From positions 2,105,001 to 2,169,000 of the forward strand of contig NZ_CP042464.1 of NCBI RefSeq assembly GCF_015074785.1: DNA of 64,000 bases. Reading direction: 5' to 3'. The notes under the pieces were generated by a model. That model had not been told where the DNA came from, did not search any database, and saw only the letters and a list, made by a program, of their open reading frames with translations. A program made the position numbers and the translations under genes. The DNA is from Segatella copri. Lineage in GTDB: Bacteria; Bacteroidota; Bacteroidia; Bacteroidales; Bacteroidaceae. Below are positions 1 to 10,931 of the stretch, piece after piece; positions within the stretch are counted from its first letter, which is position 1, and each line of letters begins with the position of its first letter.

Positions 1-1369
1 CTGATTGGCATTGCCCGGGAAACCTTGGTCTTACAGCGGGAGGGAATCTAACCCTCCTTATCGTTACTTATTCCTACATTTGCTTTACTCACCGCTCCAG
101 GATAACTTACGTACACCATTCGACGCTGTGAGTATGCTCCCCTACCGATACTTTTATAATTGCTATCCCGCGCCTTCGGTGTCTGCCTTATACCCGATTA
201 TTATCCATGCCCGGACCCTCGACTAGTGAGCTGTTACGCACTCTTTGAATGAATGGCTGCTTCCAAGCCAACATCCTAGCTGTCATAGGGACCAGACTTC
301 GTTAGACTAACTCAGGCAGAACTCCGGGACCTTAGACGGCGGTCTGGATTCTTCTCCTCTCGGGGACGGACCTTAGCACCCGCCCCCTTACTGCCGGACT
401 GCAAACCGTGAGCATTCGGAGTTCGTCAGGACTCGATAGGCGGTGAAGCCCTCTTGTCCTATCGGTCGCTCTACCTCTCACGGTGACCATCCGACGCGGC
501 ACCTAAATGCCTTTCGGGGAGTACGAGCTATCTCCAAGTTTGATTGGCCTTTCACTCCTACACTCGGCTCATCCAGAAGCTTTTCAACGCTTATTGGTGC
601 GGACCTCCATCCCGTGTTACCGGGACTTCATCCTGGCCAAGTGTAGATCACTTGGTTTCGCGTCTACCCCCACTGACTGTGCGCCCTGTTCAGGCTCGCT
701 TTCACTGCGGCTACGTGTCTCATGACACTCAACCTCGCCAGTGACGGTAACTCGTAGGATCATTATGCAAAAGGCACGCCGTCACATCTTGCGATGCTCC
801 GACCGCTTGTAGGCGTATGGTTTCAGGAACTATTTCACTCCCCTGCTCGGGGTTCTTTTCACCTTTCCTTCACAGTACTCGTTCGCTATCGGTCTCACGG
901 GAGTATTTAGCCTTACCGGATGGTCCCGGCAGATTCGCGCAGGATTCCTCGTGTCCCGCGTTACTCAGGATACCGCTATGCCTGATCTGGCTTCGTGTAC
1001 AGGATTATCACCTTCTGTGATGTAACTTTCCAGATACTTCCACTCACCATTTCAGTACAATGTCGCGGTCCTACAACCCCGCTGGCGCCTTGCGACGTCA
1101 ACGGTTTGGGCTGTTCCCCGTTCGCTCGCCACTACTGGGGGAATCATTCATTTATTTTCTCTTCCTGCAGGTACTAAGATGTTTCAGTTCCCTGCGTTAG
1201 CTCTCTTACATTGGTAAGAGTAACCGTCCTTCAGACGGCTAGGTTGTCCCATTCGGAAATCTCCGGATCAAGGGTTATTTGCACCTACCCGAAGCTTATC
1301 GCAGCTTATCACGTCCTTCATCGCCTCCGTGAGCCTAGGCATCCGCCATACGCCCTTTCTTACTTTCTT
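1..1369 (-). rRNA. 23S ribosomal RNA, 5' part (runs off the left edge)
   Basis: The reverse complement reads as bacterial 23S rRNA. The conserved 5' segment GGCGGATGCC lies at 1338-1347, and the GAAGGACGTG block follows downstream. The 5' end is placed near 1369 by alignment from memory with E. coli position 1, so it may be off by several bases. About 1.37 kb of the gene is present; the rest and any 5S gene lie beyond position 1. All open frames here are accidental. Confidence 0.95.
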
Positions 1370-1595
1370 TACGACTGTATTTGCTATCAGTTTAACCTGA
1401 CAGCGAATAAGTAGCTCATACTTTCAGCTGTATTCTAACAAAGTGAAATCTCATCTTGCGATTTGATTTACTTTAGTCTGAACTAAAGTTCATTACTTAC
1501 AGTTTTGCTTGTGTCAATATGTCAAAGATCTTCTCGTGGTGAAGTTTTTATGATTGGCTCCTTGCAGTCGCCTATCCTAAAAATTCCCACTGTAG

Positions 1596-1669
1596 TGGAG
1601 AATAACGGATTCGAACCGTTGACCCCCTGCTTGCAAAGCAGGTGCTCTAGCCAACTGAGCTAATCCCCC
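1596..1669 (-). tRNA. tRNA-Ala (anticodon TGC)
   Basis: A 74-nt cloverleaf can be folded by eye. The acceptor stem GGGGGAT pairs with ATTCTCC with two G-U pairs. The anticodon stem CCTGC/GCAGG encloses the loop TTTGCAA, giving anticodon TGC. A GGTTCGAATCC T-arm is present. It sits in the 16S-23S spacer, and CCA is not encoded. Ile and Ala tRNAs in this order are the usual spacer content of Bacteroidota rrn operons. Confidence 0.97.
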
Positions 1670-1688
1670 AAATCGAGAAGTAAAGAAG

Positions 1689-1762
1689 TAGTCCCAGGCA
1701 GATTTGAACTGCCGACCTCCACATTATCAGTGTGGCGCTCTAACCAACTGAGCTATAGGACT
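1689..1762 (-). tRNA. tRNA-Ile (anticodon GAT)
   Basis: A 74-nt cloverleaf. The acceptor stem AGTCCTA pairs with TGGGACT with one T-G pair. The anticodon stem CCACA/TGTGG encloses CTGATAA, giving anticodon GAT. It lies 19 nt upstream of tRNA-Ala, on the 16S side of the spacer, and would be processed from the same rRNA precursor. Confidence 0.97.
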
Positions 1763-1891
1763 GTGTTGGTAAAGAGTAGCATCTCTGCCGAACATTCTCT
1801 ATCTCTTATTTAATTAAACAGATGGTGCGTACAAGAAGAGAAGCGAACTTTTAATCAGATTCCTATATCTTCATAGGAAATTCGTCTCTCC

Positions 1892-3425
<1,534 letters not shown>

Positions 3426-4048
3426 AAAATATCATTTTTACTTCTTGCCTCATTGCTGAAGCAATCGGTGTTTGTTGTCTGTACTTAGGACGAATATCCT
3501 TTTCGTTTATTGAAGCTTAGTAAACCTGACTTGTCAATTGCTTGACGGTTCGTTTCTTTTACCCAGTCAACTTTCTTATTTCTAAGAAGTTAACCGTTTC
3601 TTGTACTACTTGTCTGTTTATGTAAAATCTTTCAAAGAACTCTTTCTTTAGTTGCTAAGAGAAACCATATTTCTCAAAAGCGAGTGCAAAAGTACTAACT
3701 ATTTTTCATTCCACCAAATCTTTTCGTAAAAAAGTTGATATTTTAGCTGTATTTTAACATCTATAAACAAATAAACCCATTTTAGAAGCTATTTCTGCCT
3801 ATTTTAAAGGACTAAATAAAAACTACATATCAAATTAGGAAATACACCTGTGATAGATTTTACTAGGAGCATGTAGAATAGAGAGACATGCATACGAATT
3901 TTCCTTCTTTATCATAATGTACGCGCGCAATAACATATTTTTTATCTTATCTAAACCTACACAAGCATCCCCCTAAACATTCTATCCAGCTATGCACTTA
4001 ACAATAAATCCACTTATTTTTCTATATTTTTTAATTCTTGATTCCATT
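3426..4048. other. rRNA leader and AT-rich spacer
   Basis: No credible gene. Positions 3426-3680 would be the transcribed leader of the rRNA precursor, and the promoter is annotated separately at 3687-3718. Positions 3720-4048 are AT-rich and hold only short scattered stops, the spacer between the rrn promoter and the broken GH43-like gene. Confidence 0.7.
3687..3718 (-). promoter_or_regulatory. rrn operon promoter
   Basis: On the minus strand TTTG (3715-3718) is followed after 20 nt by TACTTTTG (3687-3694). This is the Bacteroidota sigma-ABfr pattern TTTG-N19-21-TAnnTTTG. Transcription would start near 3680, about 255 nt before the mature 16S 5' end. Confidence 0.8.
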
Positions 4049-4671
4049 TCAATAGTTTTTACCACTCTTTCCACCCTCTTTCTTGATGAGCATGTGGTAG
4101 AGACCATCGCTCTTCAAAAAATTGATATCGGCATCGATGGTAGCATAGCCCCAGTCGAAGAGTAGCTTAGGAGTGGTGAGTTTGGTGAATGTCTTAAAAG
4201 ATCTGAGGTGCCATACACGGTTGATGGTGCTCCAATCCTTATAAGGAGATGTAGCTGTGGCAGCATCGCAGAAGTTCTGCATGCCCTTGCGAAAATCGAA
4301 GGTAACGCTGGTCCAGTTCGTCAAATCCTTACTCTTCAGGAGATCGATACCATGGTTATCCCACTTGTGGCTCTTGCGAACGCACATATCGGTGGAAACC
4401 ATGATGTAACCCTTGCCATTGTACATGCGGGTGATGTAGGCATCACGGGTTCCGCCTTTAATGCGGGCATGCTCTTCTGGATTGAAGATAGGGTTGCCGC
4501 CATTGATGTCCTGATAGTTGTAACCATCACGGGAAATAGCGTAGGCAGTCCACCCCCCTTATCGCTCATATGACAATAGAGATAACCATAATTTCCCTTT
4601 ACAAGATTCTGTGCAGTCATTGGCATAGAGGCTGCCAACGCCAAGAGAACAGCTAATAATTTCTTTTTCAT
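4049..4671 (-). pseudogene. Broken exported glycosidase, GH43-like
   Basis: The gene starts at 4671 with a clear signal peptide (MKKKLLAVLLALAASMPMTA) and reads as a GH43-like arabinofuranosidase/xylosidase N-terminus (NYGYLYCHMSDKGG). The frame breaks at a run of six G (plus-strand C 4553-4558). One extra G would restore Trp and continue into TAYAISRDGYNYQDINGGNP and on to KGYIMVSTDMCVRKSHKWDNHG. The second frame stops at 4049 after a 3' part ending KKEGGKSGKNY. Even repaired, the product would be about 207 residues, well short of the usual 300 or more, so the C-terminal half of the five-bladed propeller is also missing. Both lesions together argue for a decaying gene rather than a sequencing slip. 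The GH43 assignment is by pattern and moderately sure. Confidence 0.65.
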
Positions 4672-4720
4672 TTTCTGTTATTTCCTTAGTTTAATTATTA
4701 TTAGCTGAAGTTTTTGAGTG

Positions 4721-4752
4721 CAAATTTATACTTTATATTCGGGAATGCCAAA
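4721..4752 (-). promoter_or_regulatory. Promoter of the broken GH43-like gene
   Basis: On the minus strand TTTG (4749-4752) is followed after 20 nt by TAAATTTG (4721-4728). This is a full Bacteroidota promoter match 50 nt upstream of the start codon. The promoter is intact although the gene is not. Confidence 0.75.
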
Positions 4753-4837
4753 TTATTAAGGGAAATATGGGGAGAATTCACGAATAATGGTCTTTTTTTA
4801 TTGATTATTATTCATGGGACAGGCGATGGAATCGCCT

Positions 4838-4935
4838 GGAACGGGGGCAGAAGGGGGACGGAACAGAAGACAAAGGAGAGGGAGGAAAGGAAAAAGGAAG
4901 GAAGGCAAAAGGAAGGAAGGAAAAAGGGAGGAAAA
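4838..4935. repeat. Purine-rich low-complexity tract (GGAAGGAA type)
   Basis: About 98 bases on the plus strand are almost only A and G, with several GGAAGGAA and GGGAGG units and very few pyrimidines. It follows the gltD hairpin on the minus strand, so the transcript of gltD would carry a long C/U-rich tail here. Confidence 0.8.
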
Positions 4936-4950
4936 CCTCATCACTGAGGT
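4929..4950 (-). terminator. Possible terminator of the gltD transcript
   Basis: On the minus strand CCTCA/TGAGG (4936-4940 and 4945-4949) forms a 5-bp stem with a 4-nt loop, 36 nt after the gltD stop. It is followed by TTTTCC and then by the long pyrimidine tract. The stem is short, so factor-dependent termination on the C/U-rich RNA is equally possible. Confidence 0.45.
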
Positions 4951-4985
4951 CAACCTCCCTACACTTATAGTTAAAAATAACCGAT

Positions 4986-6329
4986 TTATTTGTTCAGGAA
5001 CTTATCTACCTGGGCAGCAATCTTTCTGCCGCTTGCCATGGCGCGTACTACCAAAGAGGCACCGCTTGCTGCATCGCCTGCCACGAATACATTCTCGGCA
5101 AATTCAGGCTGCCGTGGCTTCAGAAAGCCCATTGCTAGGAATACAGCCTCTGCCTTGATAATCTCCGACTCACCAGCCTCTACCATCAACGGACGACCGC
5201 CCTCTGGGTTTGGCTTCCAATCGATAGGCTGAACCTTCACACCCGTCAACTTTCCATTCTTGCCGAGGAACTCCAATGAGTTGATGTTCCAGCGACGTGT
5301 ACATCCTTCCTCATGACTGGATGTAGTTTTCAGTGTGCGAGGCCAGTTTGGCCAAGGATTCTTAGGATCCTCAGGCCCCTCTACTGGCTTAGGCATGATC
5401 TCAATCTGAGTTACACTCTTGCAACCCTGACGATGAGCCGTACCGATACAGTCGGAACCTGTATCACCACCACCGATAACCAAGACATCCTTGCCCTTGC
5501 AGTTGACCAGTTCATCCTTAGAGAACTCCATGCCAGCAAGGATTCGGTTCTGCTGAGAGAGGAGTTCGAGGGCGAAATAAACACCCTTCAATTCTCGTCC
5601 TGGAATCTTCAGGTCGCGGGCAGTAGGAGTACCCGTAGATACCACATAGGCATCGAAGCCTTCTGGCAACTTGGTAACATCAATCTGCTGATTGTATCTG
5701 AACTCGATGCCCTCTTCTTCGAGAAGACGAAGACGGCGGTCGATGATGCTCTTGTTGAGTTTGAAGTTAGGAATACCATAACGCAACAGACCACCGGCAT
5801 TCTCACGCGCCTCGAATACTGTTACCTTATATCCCTTATGGTTCAACTGGTTGGCAGCTACCAATCCCGCAGGACCGGCACCGATGACAGCCACCGTCTT
5901 GCCATTACGCTCAGGAATCTCAACATGTACATAATCCTCAGAGAAGGCGTGCTCCACGATGGCACACTCATCCTCACGGTTGGTGGTTGGCTCATGATCC
6001 ATGAGATTCAATACACACGCCTTCTCGCAGAGTGCAGGACAGATGCGTCCTGTGAACTCAGGGAAGTCGTTGGTGGAATTTAGGAGGCGGTAAGCCTGCT
6101 CCCAGTCGCCCTTGTAGAGGGCATCATTCCACTCCGGTGCCTTGTTGCCCAGCGGACAAGCCCAGTGGCAGAAAGGCACACCACAATCCATGCAACGTGA
6201 AGCCTGCTGTCGGCGATCGTTGCTATTCAATGTCTGTTCTACCTCGCTAAAGTCGAGGATTCTATCGTGAATTGGTCTATAACCTGCTTCCTTGCGAGGT
6301 ATAGTCAAAAATGCTTTTGGATTTCCCAT
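4986..6329 (-). CDS. gltD: Glutamate synthase (GOGAT), small subunit
   Basis: The 447-residue product is the FAD- and NADPH-binding beta subunit of glutamate synthase. It passes electrons to GltB for making glutamate from glutamine and 2-oxoglutarate. Visible features are N-terminal cysteines for Fe-S clusters (C46, C49, C54, C58, then C97, C101, C105), a first Rossmann motif VAVIGAGPAG near 147-156 for FAD, and a second, VLVIGGGDTG, for NADPH. I chose ATG 6329 (MGNPKAFLTI). The frame is open 15 codons further upstream, but that stretch overlaps the 3' end of gltB and is not typical of GltD. It starts 19 nt after the gltB stop and is the last gene of asnB-gltB-gltD. Confidence 0.96.
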   Translation of the reverse strand: MGNPKAFLTIPRKEAGYRPIHDRILDFSEVEQTLNSNDRRQQASRCMDCGVPFCHWACPLGNKAPEWNDALYKGDWEQAYRLLNSTNDFPEFTGRICPALCEKACVLNLMDHEPTTNREDECAIVEHAFSEDYVHVEIPERNGKTVAVIGAGPAGLVAANQLNHKGYKVTVFEARENAGGLLRYGIPNFKLNKSIIDRRLRLLEEEGIEFRYNQQIDVTKLPEGFDAYVVSTGTPTARDLKIPGRELKGVYFALELLSQQNRILAGMEFSKDELVNCKGKDVLVIGGGDTGSDCIGTAHRQGCKSVTQIEIMPKPVEGPEDPKNPWPNWPRTLKTTSSHEEGCTRRWNINSLEFLGKNGKLTGVKVQPIDWKPNPEGGRPLMVEAGESEIIKAEAVFLAMGFLKPRQPEFAENVFVAGDAASGASLVVRAMASGRKIAAQVDKFLNK

Positions 6330-6348
6330 CTTTTTTCTAATGTTAAAA

Positions 6349-9300
6349 TTAGTAATCTCGCTGCATATCCGCAATCTTCTGCTGTAACTTCTTTACCTGC
6401 TCCTCCTGGAGAACTCGCTTGTACTCGATTGGCACTACCTGGATGAAATCCTCTACATAGTGGTTCCAGTCGTCGAGCATGGTACGGGCAAGCTTACTGC
6501 CGGTGTAGAGATAATGCTGACGAATCAGCTCGTGCAACTCCTTGCGATAGGTGCTGTCCTCCACGAGGTTGATCTCCACCATATCCATGTTACAGAAGTA
6601 ATCGAAGTTGTGGTTCTTATCCCATACGTAGGCAACACCACCACTCATACCAGCGGCGAAGTTACGGCCGGTTTCACCGAGCACTACTACTCTACCGCCC
6701 GTCATATACTCACAGCAGTGGTCACCAGCACCCTCAATCACGGCGATGGCACCGGAGTTACGAACACCAAAGCGCTCGCCTACCTTACCATTGATATACA
6801 ACTCACCGCTTGTAGCACCATACAATCCGGTGTTACCGGCGATGATGTTATCCTCGGCAGAGAAGTTGCTGCGGATAGGAGGAAGGATGGAAATACGACC
6901 TCCTGAAAGTCCCTTGGCAAAATAGTCATTGGTCTCACCCTCGAGCTTGAAATCCACTCCATTGACCAGGAAGGCACCGAAGCTCTGACCTGCAGAACCC
7001 TTGAACTTCACGTTCACGGTCTTGTCTGGAAGACCAGCCTCACCATATTTCTCGGCAATCATACCGCTCAGCATCGCACCGGCAGCACGATCAGTATTCT
7101 TGATGGCAAAGTCGAGGTTCACTTCTTCTTGGTTCTCGATGGCACGCTGTGCACCACGGATAATCTGCTGGTCGAGTACATTGTCGAGGTCATGAATCTG
7201 CTCGGTAGTATGATAGAGCGAGCAATGACCTGTTTCACGATGCAGCAAGCGAGAGAAGTCGAGCAAGTCTGCCTTCTCCTCGATGCTCTTAGCCACCTCT
7301 GGCTCTAAGGCATCAGCACCCTCGGTAGGAACAATCTCCTCATCCTTCTTGCGGACGATGAGCTCGGTATGACCGATGATATCGTTCAATGAGGTGTAAC
7401 CCATCTCAGCCAGATACTCACGAACCTCCTCGGCGAGGAAGCGGAAGTAGTTGATGAGGTACTTGTAGCTACCACGGAAGTGCGCACGGAGCTTAGGATC
7501 CTGTGTAGCAACACCCATAGGACAGGTATTCAGGTTACACTTACGCATCATGACACAACCCAAAACGATGAGGGCTGCCGTACCGAAACTGAATTCCTCA
7601 GCACCGAGCAGAGCCATCAGGATGATGTCACGACCGCTCTTCAACTGACCATCCACCTGCAGACGAACCTGACCACGAAGACCATTCTTCACAAGAGTCT
7701 GCTGGGTTTCAGAAAGTCCAATTTCAGGAGAGATACCTGCGAAACGCATGCTGGATGCAGGGCTGGCACCTGTACCACCCTCAGCACCAGAGATAACGAT
7801 GAGGTCAGCCTTCGCCTTAGCCACACCGGCAGCGATGGTACCCACACCACTCTCAGCTACCAACTTCACGGAGATAGCCGCCTTAGGGTTCACATTCTTG
7901 AGGTCGAAGATGAGCTGAGCCAAATCCTCGATACTGTAGATATCGTGATGAGGTGGAGGAGAAATCAGACTGATGCCAGGGATAGAGTGACGGGTCTTGG
8001 CGATGACCTCGTTGACCTTGAAGCCAGGCAACTGACCACCCTCACCCGGTTTAGCACCCTGTGCCACCTTGATCTGGATTTCCTCTGCATTTACCAAATA
8101 TTCTGTTGTCACACCAAATCGACCGGAAGCAACCTGCTTGGTCTTACTGGAGAGGCTGATGCCATCCTGTGTAGAATGGAATCGCTCGTTATCCTCACCA
8201 CCTTCACCGGTATTGCTTCGAGCGCCGAGGGCGTTCATGGCGAGTGCCATTGCCTCGTGAGCCTCCTTGGAGAGGGCACCGAAACTCATCGCACCGGTAA
8301 CGAAGTGCTTGACGATTTCCTCTACCGGCTCCACCTTATCTATAGAGATAGGATTCTTGCGGAAACCGAAGAAGTCGCGGATGAAGATAGGCTCCTGCTT
8401 ATCGTCAACGAGATGTGTATATTTCTTGAAGAGATCGTAATCGCCCTTGCGGGTTGCGAGCTGCAGGGTAGCGATGGTCTCTGGGTTCCAAGCGTGCTTG
8501 ATACCATCCTTGCGGTAGTGGAACTGTCCGAGACTTGGCAGGAAGTCGAGCTTCTTGGTCTCGAATGCCTTGTCGTGCAGACGGATGGCATCACGGGCGA
8601 TGGTCTCGAGTCCGATACCACCGATAGTGCTCACCTCTGTTCCGAAATAGCTCTTCAGGAGGCTTTCGCTCAAACCGATGCTCTCGAAAATCTTGGCACC
8701 ACGATAGCTTCGGATGGTAGAGATACCCATCTTAGCCATAATCTTGAACAAGCCCTTCTTCACAGCCTTGATGTAGTTCTGCTCGGCTGTATGGTAATCC
8801 TCCTGAATCTTTCCCTTCTTTACAAGGTCGTCGAGGATGGCGTATGTCAGGTATGGACAGAGGGCTGATGCACCGTAACCCAACAACAGGGCTGCGTGCA
8901 TCACCTCACGAATCTCACCGCTCTCAACGATGAGGGCAGTCTGCACACGCTTGCCAGCATCAATCAGATAATGATGTACGGCGCTCACGGCGAGCAGAGA
9001 TGGGATGGCGGCATGGGTCTCATCCACGCCACGGTCGCTCAAGATGATGTAGTTGTAACCATCATCCACGCTCTGGGCAGCCTGCTTACAGAGTTCATCC
9101 AATGCCTCATGCAGTCCTTCTTCGCCCTTGGCGGTTTCGAAGAGCATGTGGAGCTTTACGGTATTGAAGCCCTTGTAGCGGATATTCTGAAGGATATCCA
9201 ACTGGGTATTGGTCAGGATAGGATGTGGCAGACGAACCATCTTGCAGTTGCTTTCGTCTGGGTTCAGGATGCCGGAACCTACTCTACCGATATACTCGGT

Positions 9301-10872
9301 AAGACTCATCACAAGGTTCTCACGGATAGAGTCGATGGCAGGGTTGGTAACCTGAGCAAACTGCTGACGGAAGTAGTTGAAGAAAATCTGTGGCTGGTCT
9401 GAGAGCACGGCAAGTGGGGTATCATTACCCATAGATGCAGTAGGCTCCTGACCCTTGGTAGCCATCGGAATGATGGTACCATCGATATCTTCCTCGCCAA
9501 AACCGAATTCCAATTCCTTGCGAGTGAGGTTTTCCACAGCGTTTTCCACCTTACGTCCGCTGCGCAGCTTTTCCAGTTCAATACGGTTGGTATTCAGCCA
9601 CTGGCGGTAAGGATGCTGCTCAGCCAGGCGCTCCTTGATTTCGCCATCATAGTAAATCTTGCCTTCCTGGGTATCAATCAAGAGAATCTTACCAGGCTGC
9701 AAGCGTCCCTTCTCGGCAATCTCGGTAGGTTCGAAATCCATCACACCTACCTCAGATGCGACTACCATCATATCGTTCTTGGTGATGGTATAGCGGGCAG
9801 GACGCAGACCATTTCTATCGAGCATACCACCGGCATAACGGCCATCGCTGAAGAGCAGGGCGGCAGGACCATCCCATGGCTCCATCAGGATAGAGTGGTA
9901 CTCATAGAATGCCTTCAGATCCTCAGAGATAGGGTTCTTGTCGTTGAAGCTCTCTGGCACCATCACAGCCATGGCATGAGGCAATGACAGACCGCTCATT
10001 ACGAAGAACTCGAATACATTGTCGAGACTTGCCGAGTCACTCATATCAGGCTGAACGATAGGAGAAATCTCACGGATATCGCCCAAAGCCTCGCTGCTCA
10101 ACACACTCTCACGAGCCTTCATCCAGGCACGGTTACCACGGATGGTGTTGATCTCACCATTGTGGGCAAGGAGACGGAATGGCTGAGCCAGACTCCATGT
10201 AGGGAAGGTGTTGGTAGAGAAGCGGGAGTGAACCAATGCCAAACCGCTTGTAAAATAATTATTGGTCAAGTCAGGATAGTACTGACGCAGCTGGAGGCTG
10301 CTCAACATACCCTTATATACGATGTTCGAATTAGACAACGAACAGATATAGAAATCAGGATCACTGATTCGTTTCTCGATACGCTTACGGATGAGATAGA
10401 GGGTGCGCTCAAAGACAGGTACCTTATCATCGGTAACGCCTGTAATGAACACCTGCTTGATGGCAGGTTCGTTGCTCAATGCAGCCTCACCCAGACAGTC
10501 AGGGTTGGTAGGCACATTGCGGAGATGCATCAGCTGCAATCCCTCGCGCTCAATTTCCTCAATCATGATAGAGAGGATATCCTGCTGTTTCTTCTCATCC
10601 TTAGGCAAGAAGACGAGACCCGTTCCGTATTTTCCCTTCTCAGGCACTGGGATACCCTGAAGAAGAATAAACTCATGTGGAATCTGGAGCATGATACCGG
10701 CACCGTCGCCCGTCTTGTTATCAGCACCCTCTGCACCACGATGGCGCATATTCTCGAGGACCTTCAAGGCGTTATCGACCAGCTCATGACTCTTGTTACC
10801 GTGGATATTCACCACCATACCTACGCCACACGCATCGTGCTCATAGGCTGAACTGTACAATCCTTTTTCCAT
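6349..10872 (-). CDS. gltB: Glutamate synthase (GOGAT), large subunit
   Basis: The 1,507-residue alpha subunit has all expected parts. There is a class II glutamine amidotransferase domain with the nucleophile Cys15 (DACGVG) after a 14-residue propeptide. Next come the central domain and the FMN-binding synthase domain with NTGEGGEDNERF and GEGGQLPG. The 3Fe-4S cysteines lie in MMRKCNLNTCPMG in the last third. The C-terminal GxG-repeat helix domain includes SGGVAYV. Ammonia released from glutamine is channelled to 2-oxoglutarate. The length is normal for the family. It lies 59 nt downstream of asnB and 19 nt upstream of gltD, so the three are probably cotranscribed. Confidence 0.97.
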   Translation of the reverse strand: MEKGLYSSAYEHDACGVGMVVNIHGNKSHELVDNALKVLENMRHRGAEGADNKTGDGAGIMLQIPHEFILLQGIPVPEKGKYGTGLVFLPKDEKKQQDILSIMIEEIEREGLQLMHLRNVPTNPDCLGEAALSNEPAIKQVFITGVTDDKVPVFERTLYLIRKRIEKRISDPDFYICSLSNSNIVYKGMLSSLQLRQYYPDLTNNYFTSGLALVHSRFSTNTFPTWSLAQPFRLLAHNGEINTIRGNRAWMKARESVLSSEALGDIREISPIVQPDMSDSASLDNVFEFFVMSGLSLPHAMAVMVPESFNDKNPISEDLKAFYEYHSILMEPWDGPAALLFSDGRYAGGMLDRNGLRPARYTITKNDMMVVASEVGVMDFEPTEIAEKGRLQPGKILLIDTQEGKIYYDGEIKERLAEQHPYRQWLNTNRIELEKLRSGRKVENAVENLTRKELEFGFGEEDIDGTIIPMATKGQEPTASMGNDTPLAVLSDQPQIFFNYFRQQFAQVTNPAIDSIRENLVMSLTEYIGRVGSGILNPDESNCKMVRLPHPILTNTQLDILQNIRYKGFNTVKLHMLFETAKGEEGLHEALDELCKQAAQSVDDGYNYIILSDRGVDETHAAIPSLLAVSAVHHYLIDAGKRVQTALIVESGEIREVMHAALLLGYGASALCPYLTYAILDDLVKKGKIQEDYHTAEQNYIKAVKKGLFKIMAKMGISTIRSYRGAKIFESIGLSESLLKSYFGTEVSTIGGIGLETIARDAIRLHDKAFETKKLDFLPSLGQFHYRKDGIKHAWNPETIATLQLATRKGDYDLFKKYTHLVDDKQEPIFIRDFFGFRKNPISIDKVEPVEEIVKHFVTGAMSFGALSKEAHEAMALAMNALGARSNTGEGGEDNERFHSTQDGISLSSKTKQVASGRFGVTTEYLVNAEEIQIKVAQGAKPGEGGQLPGFKVNEVIAKTRHSIPGISLISPPPHHDIYSIEDLAQLIFDLKNVNPKAAISVKLVAESGVGTIAAGVAKAKADLIVISGAEGGTGASPASSMRFAGISPEIGLSETQQTLVKNGLRGQVRLQVDGQLKSGRDIILMALLGAEEFSFGTAALIVLGCVMMRKCNLNTCPMGVATQDPKLRAHFRGSYKYLINYFRFLAEEVREYLAEMGYTSLNDIIGHTELIVRKKDEEIVPTEGADALEPEVAKSIEEKADLLDFSRLLHRETGHCSLYHTTEQIHDLDNVLDQQIIRGAQRAIENQEEVNLDFAIKNTDRAAGAMLSGMIAEKYGEAGLPDKTVNVKFKGSAGQSFGAFLVNGVDFKLEGETNDYFAKGLSGGRISILPPIRSNFSAEDNIIAGNTGLYGATSGELYINGKVGERFGVRNSGAIAVIEGAGDHCCEYMTGGRVVVLGETGRNFAAGMSGGVAYVWDKNHNFDYFCNMDMVEINLVEDSTYRKELHELIRQHYLYTGSKLARTMLDDWNHYVEDFIQVVPIEYKRVLQEEQVKKLQQKIADMQRDY

Positions 10873-10931
10873 TTCTTGTTCGTTTTATATCGGTTATTTA
10901 TAACTATCTATATATCATCATTTTATGTTGA

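Noticed and set aside
7480-8868. A 462-codon plus-strand frame inside gltB
   Set aside because: It is antisense to the conserved synthase domain of GltB and rich in His/Thr/Leu, typical of mirror frames.
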